Origin: Thermoplasmata archaeon
Lineage (GTDB): Archaea > Thermoplasmatota > Thermoplasmata > Thermoplasmatales > Aciduliprofundaceae
Reading direction: 5' to 3'
DNA length: 5,614 nt
Assembly: GCA_021160945.1 (NCBI GenBank)
Contig: JAGHBQ010000045.1
Coordinates: 1-5,614, forward strand
Shown piece after piece: positions 1 through 4,947 of the stretch (its first letter is position 1; each line of letters begins with the position of its first letter). The notes below the pieces were generated by a model, which worked only from the letters and a program-made list of their open reading frames with translations, did no database searches and had not been told where the DNA came from. The position numbers were made by a program, and so were the translations under genes.

Positions 1-605
1 ACTATGCCCCTATCGTCAATTATTGTAGCTCCATCCATTAGTGCATATTCCCTTATTGTATCAATATTCTCATCATACATAATATCCCTTTTTTCTTTTT
101 CTATCCCCTCCATTGGATTTGCAATTTTCTGCAGAATATATTTTCTTACATTTTTCCAATCACCCACAATAAATAGGGCACCTGCAGGAGTTCCTTCTCT
201 CCCCCTTTTTACAATGCCTATGCAGAGTCTTACCAGCTTTTCTACCAACTTTCTATCCACGCGATCCTGCAACATCTCAAGAAGAGTTGGAAGTTTCATT
301 GAAGAAAGATCAAAGAAAAGTTTATGCTCCTCTCCTCTCTTGGAAAAGATTAGGAGTAGCTTATCCTTGGATGTGATATAAGAGGCATTTAGAAGATAAA
401 GAATAGTATCTTTGATTATCTCAAGACTTTCAAGATCGGGATAGCTGGAGTAATCAGAGAATAATCTCACGAAATTTTTGTGAAGTAGAACTTCTGCTGT
501 AGGTCTCTTATTTTTAGGATAGATTATAATTACTCTCCTATCCCTATATTTCATTGCAATTTTTTCGGGGTCATCGCCCATTATCACTACCTTATCCGCT
601 TCCAC
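1..605 (-). CDS. dacZ: DacZ-type diadenylate cyclase (c-di-AMP synthase), 3' end cut off by window edge
   Basis: Partial gene; the first 201 residues are visible and reading stays open to the left edge. The family condenses two ATP into cyclic di-AMP in the cytoplasm. Residues 1-125 form an alpha/beta N-terminal region (strands KVVIMG at 5-10 and RVIIIYP at 24-30) as in archaeal DacZ. The DAC (DisA_N) domain follows, with GREGTPAGALFIVGD at 135-149, the NPMEG turn at 163-167 and the signature DGA at 191-193 in a YALMDGATIID context. The second catalytic motif (RHR) would lie beyond the window, so catalytic competence cannot be fully judged. The start is taken as GTG at 605: an in-frame TGA lies three codons upstream, GAGGTGGAG precedes it at normal distance, and the alternative ATG at 581 would cut into the first beta strand. 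The gene follows the translin gene by 24 nt with no obvious promoter between, so it is probably cotranscribed. Identity is firm from the DGA and GREGTPAG context; activity is inferred. Confidence 0.9.
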   Translation of the reverse strand, partial: MEADKVVIMGDDPEKIAMKYRDRRVIIIYPKNKRPTAEVLLHKNFVRLFSDYSSYPDLESLEIIKDTILYLLNASYITSKDKLLLIFSKRGEEHKLFFDLSSMKLPTLLEMLQDRVDRKLVEKLVRLCIGIVKRGREGTPAGALFIVGDWKNVRKYILQKIANPMEGIEKEKRDIMYDENIDTIREYALMDGATIIDDRGI

Positions 606-615
606 AGGATATCAA

Positions 616-624
616 CTCCACCTC
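616..624 (-). promoter_or_regulatory. Shine-Dalgarno sequence deciding the dacZ GTG start
   Basis: Read on the minus strand this is GAGGTGGAG, in the 24-nt gap after the translin stop codon. Its GGAG core ends 10 nt before the GTG at 605 but lies more than 30 nt from the in-frame ATG at 581. It therefore favours the GTG start, which also keeps the first beta strand of the protein intact. Confidence 0.6.
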
Positions 625-629
625 TCTAT

Positions 630-1229
630 TTAACTTTTCTTACCTGCCATTTTAGTAGCTATAAGAGCCATGGTTATCTCGCTCCTGGTCTTCTCTATAA
701 GAGCTCTCGCAGTATCTTGCTTGGGTTTAAGAGGTAATAGTCCAGAGGGATAATTAAAGCGAATAAGCATCTCATAGATCTCCTCCATTAGTTTGAGATA
801 ATTCTCCGCTCTGGAGAAATCTTCTTTTCGGAGAGATTCCAAGGCCTCTCTCCTCAGTTCACCTACTACATCTCCTAACCCCATAAGGTAAGCTTCATAA
901 TTTATCCCAATTTGTTTAGGATGCGGAATTTCTTTCCCATTAAGAATGGCGTGAAGAATGAGAGCTTCGCAGTACTCCTGAAAGGCATTCTGAACAAAAC
1001 CAGCGTAAAGGAGATCAGGATACTGGTTGGAAAGGAGGCTTTTCAGATGCCATACCTCCTCCTTAAGCTGTCTTAGTAGATCCTTTATATCTTCGCCTCT
1101 GTGCATCTTTATGATGCATTGAGAAGCTAGTCTTATTATAGCCCTTGAGGACTTGATGGCTATTTCCCTCACAGAATCCTTTTCATCCAGTTCCTCCTCG
1201 ATATTATCACCTATCTCTTTGAGTTCCAT
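630..1229 (-). CDS. Translin/TRAX-family RNA-binding protein, probable ribonuclease
   Basis: A 199-residue, all-helical protein, close to the usual length of archaeal translin-family members. Eukaryotic translin and TRAX form the C3PO octamer; the archaeal homologue from Archaeoglobus is a TRAX-like RNase. Family signatures are GLGDVVGELRRE (117-128), RAENYLKLMEEIYEML (140-155), the FNYPSGLLPLKPKQDTAR stretch (158-175) and EKTRSEIT (179-186). Aligned by eye with human TRAX (catalytic E126, E129, D193), the acidic residues are kept as E85 and E88 in QEYCEA and D120 in GLGDVVGEL. This makes it TRAX-like and probably catalytic, not a silent translin-type subunit. Its cellular substrate in archaea is not settled (tRNA fragments or single-stranded RNA are possible). 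It lies 34 nt after the JAMM gene and 24 nt before dacZ. The ATG at 1229 fits a leaderless transcript from the TATA element at 1251-1260; a GGAAGGA stretch 12-13 nt upstream could also serve as a ribosome-binding site. Confidence 0.92.
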   Translation of the reverse strand: MELKEIGDNIEEELDEKDSVREIAIKSSRAIIRLASQCIIKMHRGEDIKDLLRQLKEEVWHLKSLLSNQYPDLLYAGFVQNAFQEYCEALILHAILNGKEIPHPKQIGINYEAYLMGLGDVVGELRREALESLRKEDFSRAENYLKLMEEIYEMLIRFNYPSGLLPLKPKQDTARALIEKTRSEITMALIATKMAGKKS

Positions 1230-1250
1230 ATTTTCAGGTATATCCTTCCT

Positions 1251-1260
1251 CTTATATAAG
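1251..1260 (-). promoter_or_regulatory. TATA box of an internal promoter for translin-dacZ
   Basis: CTTATATAAG is a self-complementary 10-mer in the 34-bp gap between the JAMM and translin genes. Its centre is about 26 nt from the translin ATG at 1229. Archaeal TATA boxes are centred about 26 nt before the transcription start, so the predicted transcript begins at or next to the start codon and is leaderless. A purine-rich GAGGAAGGA directly after the box is an alternative Shine-Dalgarno sequence for read-through mRNA from the upstream genes. Because the box is symmetric, its direction is inferred from gene orientation. Confidence 0.6.
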
Positions 1261-1263
1261 AAT

Positions 1264-1632
1264 TCAAATCAGCGTAACTCTTATTTCCTCACCTCTTCGA
1301 TTATAGGCTTTCCAGGAATTCATGGTGTATGGATATCCTACTATTATGTGAATATCACCCGAACGGGAAAACATTTGAATGTCAGCATCTGAAGGAATAG
1401 GATATCCCGAAGGATGCGAATGGACAGTTCCCACTATTGTGAAATCTATGGGTTTCATGAGAAGATTGTAGATCACACTTCTTCCTCCTGAAAGTGTGCC
1501 TGGAAGCATTACCAACTCGTAAATAATTTTATTTTTTGCTCTTAGAAAGGCTCCAAATTCATCTGGATAGGATGATTTAGATGCTTCCATTATCATACGA
1601 AGTAAATCCATTTTTATCTTCCACTTACTCAT
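1264..1632 (-). CDS. JAMM/MPN+ domain zinc metalloprotease (archaeal deubiquitinase-like)
   Basis: A compact 122-residue protein made of one JAMM (Mov34/MPN+) domain. The full zinc-protease signature is present: catalytic Glu E25 in YPDEFGAF, then H71-S-H73-P, six residues, S81-x-x-D84 (VHSHPSGYPIPSDADI). H71, H73 and D84 are the expected zinc ligands. Archaeal single-domain JAMM proteins such as HvJAMM1 and AfJAMM remove ubiquitin-like SAMP modifiers from target proteins or mature their C-termini; a related fold acts in cysteine or molybdopterin sulfur-carrier processing. Which applies here cannot be read from the sequence, since no ubiquitin-like gene or E1 is in the window. The start overlaps the NAD kinase stop (ATGA) and has GGGAGG 10 nt upstream, so it is translationally coupled. 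An internal Met at residue 8 is a less likely start. No signal peptide or transmembrane segment is present, so it is cytoplasmic. Confidence 0.93.
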   Translation of the reverse strand: MSKWKIKMDLLRMIMEASKSSYPDEFGAFLRAKNKIIYELVMLPGTLSGGRSVIYNLLMKPIDFTIVGTVHSHPSGYPIPSDADIQMFSRSGDIHIIVGYPYTMNSWKAYNRRGEEIRVTLI

Positions 1633-2417
1633 TGAAGTATTTCCTCCCTTATGCGACTCATCCCTGTATCTCCAAATCTTATGAACTCAGCATAATTTTC
1701 CGATTTTTGAATTTTCACGCAATCATCATCAGATATTTCAATACTTTCCTGCCCGTCAAGCACCAGAAGATTTTTTTTCCCATCTTTTAGCTCTATTCTA
1801 ATCTCCTCTGCTGGAAGAACTAAAGAACGGGGTGCCTTTTTGAATGGAGCTATTGGAGTTATCACTATACTTTCGCAGTGAGGGTGAAGAATGGGTCCTC
1901 CTGCGCTTAAAGCATAGGATGTGGAGCCGGTGGGTGTTGCTATTATTATTCCATCGGCTCTAAGATCTTCCAGAAGCTCATCTTTAAAATAGACTTTGTA
2001 CCCCCTCAATTTTGCAATTTCCGCAGTATGAATCACTACCTCGTTGGTACAATCATATAATCTCTTACCGTTCAGAAGTACCTTAATCTTCATCCTTCTA
2101 TCTATAAAATATTCCCCTCTCTTTATCTTTTCTAAGGTATCCCAAATCTCACCAGGCTTTATTTCTGTAAGGAAACCTAAAAGGCCCATGTTAACACCGA
2201 GTATTTTACATTTGCTTCTCTGCAAAGTTCTGAGTATTGTGCCATCACCTCCAATGGTAATGATCACGTCCACATCCATCTCCTCAAGAGGTATGCCCTT
2301 TATTCCAATTCTCTCTGCAGTTCTCTCTTCCACAACCAAATCTATTCTCTCATATATTTTCTTTACCAGCTTTAAGCATTCTTCCTTTTCAGGATTTGCC
2401 ACTATACCAAATTTCAT
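1629..2417 (-). CDS. nadK: NAD kinase (ATP/polyphosphate-dependent)
   Basis: A 262-residue protein of normal length for archaeal NAD kinases. It phosphorylates the 2'-OH of the adenosine ribose of NAD to give NADP, setting the cell's supply of biosynthetic reductant. Diagnostic motifs in order: GGDGT (56-60, with D58 the expected catalytic or metal-contacting Asp), GVNMGLLGFLTEI (74-86), CTNEVVIH with the NE pair at 125-126, and ADGIIIATPTGSTSYALSAG (154-173) for nicotinamide and adenine binding, then GGPILHP and a DGQ at 221-223. All appear intact. It is the second gene of the leftward operon: its ATG overlaps the phosphatase stop codon as ATGA, and GGAGGTG lies 5 nt upstream, an excellent ribosome-binding site. 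Pairing with an IMPase-family phosphatase suggests control of the NAD/NADP ratio. Its stop overlaps the start of the JAMM gene in the same way. Confidence 0.97.
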   Translation of the reverse strand: MKFGIVANPEKEECLKLVKKIYERIDLVVEERTAERIGIKGIPLEEMDVDVIITIGGDGTILRTLQRSKCKILGVNMGLLGFLTEIKPGEIWDTLEKIKRGEYFIDRRMKIKVLLNGKRLYDCTNEVVIHTAEIAKLRGYKVYFKDELLEDLRADGIIIATPTGSTSYALSAGGPILHPHCESIVITPIAPFKKAPRSLVLPAEEIRIELKDGKKNLLVLDGQESIEISDDDCVKIQKSENYAEFIRFGDTGMSRIREEILQ

Positions 2418-3187
2418 GAAAACACCTCCAGAAGGGAGGGTTTAGCTACTGCAACAACATTCTTTCTCTCCTTTGTATTCATTTTCATATTGAGCTCATG
2501 CAAATTCTCGTCAAGCACCAGACCACCAGCCTCTTTCACTATTAAATAGGCAGCAGCTATATCCACAATTCTTAGTGCCCCACCGCTGGAGAAGCGATAG
2601 AGAAAGAGATCAGCTATACCTTGGGCTACCATGCATAGCTCCAAGGATGCAGATCCGAAGCTTCGAATTCTTCGGGCTTTTGATGCAAGCTTAAATGCAC
2701 TCTCATGAGCTTTTTTGCCGAGATAAATGATAAAGAGATTTTTATCTCCTTTCACATGTATTTTCTCATCTCCCAGATAGGCACCTTTCCCCTTAACTGC
2801 CCAGTAATCTTTTCCGGTGTGTGCATCTCTCACCAGGGCATATTTTACACTTTCTAAATCTCCCTCAGAGATAGCAAGAGACACCGAATAGAATGGTATA
2901 TTGTTCTCCGCGTTGTAGGAACCATCTAAGGGATCCACTATAAGAGTAAGCCTGTGGCCTCTATTTACATATCCAATTTCCTCACTGAATATGTTTAGTG
3001 GAAGCTCCTTTTCTTTCACAAAATCCACTATTATCTTTTCTGCCTCCACATCCACCCGGGAGGATGGAGAGCCATAAGCGCCAATCTTAACAGGCTCCGA
3101 TGCCCTCTCTCCATATTTTTCTATAACTTCCAGAATTCTCTTCTGCGCATCATCTGCCATTTTCTGCAAGTTCTCTATCCACATCAT
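2414..3187 (-). CDS. IMPase/FBPase-family phosphatase, candidate NADP phosphatase
   Basis: A 257-residue protein of the Mg-dependent, lithium-sensitive sugar phosphatase superfamily. Metal-site motifs are intact: SRVDVEAEK (43-51, with D46), FSEE (67-70), DPLDGSYN (85-92, the classic DPxDG[TS] loop) and IVDIAAAYLIVKEAGG (207-222, D209 replacing the usual WD.AA). A SFGSASLELCMVAQG segment (177-190 region) precedes it. Archaeal members act on inositol-1-phosphate, fructose-1,6-bisphosphate or NADP, and the sequence alone does not decide. Context favours NADP phosphatase: the gene overlaps nadK by 4 nt, and in Methanocaldococcus jannaschii (MJ0917) the same two domains are fused, phosphatase first. 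It is the first gene of the leftward operon. Two adjacent ATGs (3187 and 3184) can start it; I kept the outer one. No clear Shine-Dalgarno sequence precedes either, consistent with a short or absent leader. Confidence 0.9.
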   Translation of the reverse strand: MMWIENLQKMADDAQKRILEVIEKYGERASEPVKIGAYGSPSSRVDVEAEKIIVDFVKEKELPLNIFSEEIGYVNRGHRLTLIVDPLDGSYNAENNIPFYSVSLAISEGDLESVKYALVRDAHTGKDYWAVKGKGAYLGDEKIHVKGDKNLFIIYLGKKAHESAFKLASKARRIRSFGSASLELCMVAQGIADLFLYRFSSGGALRIVDIAAAYLIVKEAGGLVLDENLHELNMKMNTKERKNVVAVAKPSLLEVFS

Positions 3188-3223
3188 GCTCAGGTATTTC
3201 TACCATTCTATTTGTTTTTTTCC

Positions 3224-3233
3224 AACATAAATT
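3224..3233 (-). promoter_or_regulatory. Candidate TATA box of the leftward phosphatase-nadK operon
   Basis: On the minus strand this reads AATTTATGTT, preceded by purine-rich AGAAG that could act as a BRE. Its centre would place the transcript start near 3203, giving a leader of about 15 nt before the ATG at 3187. The match is weaker than that of the other two promoters proposed here. A fully leaderless start would need the poorer AAACAAATAG element near 3208-3217. Confidence 0.35.
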
Positions 3234-3246
3234 CTTCTGAAATGAT

Positions 3247-3262
3247 TTCCCAAATTTGGGAA
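3247..3262. promoter_or_regulatory. 16-bp perfect palindrome between divergent promoters, possible operator
   Basis: TTCCCAAATTTGGGAA is a perfect inverted repeat without a spacer; the symmetry ends at the flanking bases. It lies 5 bp before the rightward TATA box (3268) and 13 bp beyond the candidate leftward TATA element. This is where an archaeal dimeric helix-turn-helix regulator could activate or repress either promoter by touching the BRE region. It is too short to be a terminator hairpin, and its A/T centre with GC arms resembles a protein-binding site. No regulator gene is in the window. Confidence 0.45.
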
Positions 3263-3267
3263 GTGAA

Positions 3268-3277
3268 TTTTATATAT
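3268..3277 (+). promoter_or_regulatory. TATA box of the fhs promoter
   Basis: TTTATATATT matches the euryarchaeal TATA consensus closely, with GTGAAT upstream as a possible BRE. Its centre is about 28 nt before the ATG at 3301, so transcription should begin within a few bases of that codon and give a leaderless mRNA. The stretch between box and ATG is pyrimidine-rich (CTTTTCTTTCTCCT) and has no Shine-Dalgarno sequence, which fits leaderless translation. Confidence 0.65.
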
Positions 3278-3300
3278 TTCCTGCATCTTTTCTTTCTCCT

Positions 3301-4911
3301 ATGAAGCCTTTAAATGAAGTTGCTGAAATGGTAGGCTTGGAGAATCTTATTCCTTGTGGAAGGAATAAAGCAAAGATACCCCTTGAGGAAATATGGAAAA
3401 AACCTAGAAAGGGGAAAATTGTTCTTGTTACTTCGATAAATCCAACGCCTTTTGGAGAGGGAAAAACAACCACTGCTATAGGAATTTCTCAGGCTCTTTG
3501 GAAAATAGGTAGAAAGAGTATAGTCACCCTAAGGGAACCTTCTCTGGGTCCTCTATTTGGGGTTAAAGGTGGAGGCACCGGCGGTGGAAGATCTAAGGTT
3601 GAGCCCAGTGATGATATAAATATGCATTTTACAGGAGATTTTCATGCTATTCAGACGGCACACAACCTTCTATCTTCCATGCTCAACAACATAATTTATC
3701 ATGGAAACAAGGTTCGTATAGACAGAAAAAGAATTATGTGGGGTAGAGTTTTAGATATAAATGATCGTAGCCTTAGAAATGTTGTTGTTGGTCTTGGAGA
3801 GAACTCCGGAGCTCTTGTGGAAGATTTCTTTGAGATCACCGCGGCAAGCGAAATCACAGCAATAATGGCTCTGGCAACAAATTATCTTGATATGAAATCC
3901 AGACTGGCTGATATTTTAGTGGCATTTACTAAGGATAAGAAACCTTTCTATGCTAAGGATGTAAAGGCGCAAGGTGCCATGGCAGCTCTCCTCCGGGATG
4001 CTCTCAAGCCAAATCTGGTTCAGACGACAGAGGGAACTCCGGCGATTGTTCATATTGGACCATTTGCAAATATAGCCCATGGTCATAACTCTCTTTTGGC
4101 TGACGAGATTGGATTAAGATACTCAGATATTCTTGTAACCGAAGCAGGATTTGGCTCAGATCTCGGTGCAGAAAAGTTCGTGAATATTGTTTCTAGAGAA
4201 GGTAATTTCGAAGTATCTTCTGCTGTGATAGTTGTGACCGCCAAAGCGCTGAAATATCAAGGTGGTGTGAAGAAGAAACATGTGAGAGAAAAGAACATGG
4301 AGGCCTTGGAAAAGGGGAGTGTGAATCTTTTAAGACATATTGAGATAGTGAAAAAATTAGGGTTTAAGCCCATAATTGCCATAAACAGATTTCCCGAAGA
4401 TAATGAATCTGAGTTGAATCGCATAGTAGATCTTGTGGAAGATAATGGGGCAAAGGCATTTCTGTCAGAAGTATTTGAAAAAGGTGGAGAAGGTGGAATC
4501 GAGATTGCCAAAGAGATAGCAAAAAATGGTTCCAGAAAGCCGAATTTCACATATAAAAAGGATGAGCCAATAAAGGAGAAGATAGAGAGGATAGCCTCAG
4601 AAATTTATGGAGCGAACGGTGTTGATTATGATGCCCGTGCTAAAAAGGACATTAAGCTCATTGATGATCTGGGATTTAACGATTTTCTGGTATGTATGGC
4701 CAAGACACAGTATTCCTTAACTGATAATCCTCGTAAAAAAGGTGCTCCTGAAGATTTTGTTATTACAGTGAGAAATTTGAAAATTTCCTCTGGAGCAAGA
4801 TTTGTGGTACCTATTTTGGGAGACATTTCAACTATGCCAGGATTACCAAGCGTGCCTGCTGCAGAAAGTGTTGATATTTTGGAGGATGGCACGGTAGTGG
4901 GTCTTCGCTAA
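3301..4911 (+). CDS. fhs: Formate-tetrahydrofolate ligase (10-formyl-THF synthetase)
   Basis: Catalyses ATP + formate + tetrahydrofolate to 10-formyl-tetrahydrofolate + ADP + Pi in the cytoplasm, feeding one-carbon units to purine and other synthesis or, in reverse, releasing formate. With the ATG at 3301 the protein is 536 residues, near the family's usual 540-560. Motifs in order: MKPLNEVAE at the N-terminus, KAKI (23-26), ATP-binding loop PTPFGEGKTT (48-57), EPSLGPLFGVKGGGTGGG (79-96), DINMHFTGD (105-113), NRFPEDNESEL (362-372), GGEGG (395-399), YGANGVDYD (436-444), MAKTQYSLTDNP (466-477) and MPGLPSVPAAE (512-522). All are intact; the usual GGAAGGG is GGGTGGG here. An in-frame TTG at 3256 would add 15 residues, but that extension runs through the TATA box and is not expected in the family. 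The enzyme implies a folate-type C1 carrier rather than only methanopterin. It is transcribed divergently from the phosphatase operon. Confidence 0.97.
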   Translation: MKPLNEVAEMVGLENLIPCGRNKAKIPLEEIWKKPRKGKIVLVTSINPTPFGEGKTTTAIGISQALWKIGRKSIVTLREPSLGPLFGVKGGGTGGGRSKVEPSDDINMHFTGDFHAIQTAHNLLSSMLNNIIYHGNKVRIDRKRIMWGRVLDINDRSLRNVVVGLGENSGALVEDFFEITAASEITAIMALATNYLDMKSRLADILVAFTKDKKPFYAKDVKAQGAMAALLRDALKPNLVQTTEGTPAIVHIGPFANIAHGHNSLLADEIGLRYSDILVTEAGFGSDLGAEKFVNIVSREGNFEVSSAVIVVTAKALKYQGGVKKKHVREKNMEALEKGSVNLLRHIEIVKKLGFKPIIAINRFPEDNESELNRIVDLVEDNGAKAFLSEVFEKGGEGGIEIAKEIAKNGSRKPNFTYKKDEPIKEKIERIASEIYGANGVDYDARAKKDIKLIDDLGFNDFLVCMAKTQYSLTDNPRKKGAPEDFVITVRNLKISSGARFVVPILGDISTMPGLPSVPAAESVDILEDGTVVGLR

Positions 4912-4924
4912 TTTTTTCTTTTTT
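4912..4924 (+). terminator. T-tract terminator after fhs
   Basis: TTTTTTCTTTTTT begins directly after the fhs stop codon. Archaeal RNA polymerase terminates at runs of T in the coding strand without needing a hairpin, and no hairpin is seen here. Because the next gene starts only 23 nt later on the same strand, termination may be partial, with some read-through. Confidence 0.5.
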
Positions 4925-4939
4925 AATAGAAAAATTATT

Positions 4940-4945
4940 AAGGAG
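4940..4945 (+). promoter_or_regulatory. Shine-Dalgarno-like AAGGAG with unusual spacing before the LeuD-like gene
   Basis: AAGGAG is the best ribosome-binding sequence near this gene. It sits only 2 nt before the first ATG (4948), which is very tight, and 17 nt before the second in-frame ATG (4963), which is too far. It therefore does not settle the start. The AT-rich stretch at 4918-4940 could hold a weak TATA element, so a leaderless start at either ATG is also possible. Confidence 0.35.
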
Positions 4946-4947
4946 TA

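Noticed and set aside
4..381. Open frame of 125 codons on the plus strand
   Set aside because: It is antisense to the dacZ fragment, is low in complexity (Ser/Ile/Phe-rich) and has no recognisable domain; the minus-strand reading has DAC-domain motifs.
581..605. ATG at 581 as the start of dacZ
   Set aside because: It would remove half of the first beta strand (ADKVVI) and is over 30 nt from the Shine-Dalgarno sequence that fits the GTG at 605.
2044..2445. Open frame of 133 codons on the plus strand
   Set aside because: It is antisense to NAD kinase with Ser/Pro-rich composition typical of a shadow frame.
3256..3300. Fifteen-codon N-terminal extension of fhs from a TTG codon
   Set aside because: It contains a clear TATA box and no Shine-Dalgarno sequence, and the family's N-terminal motif starts at the ATG at 3301.
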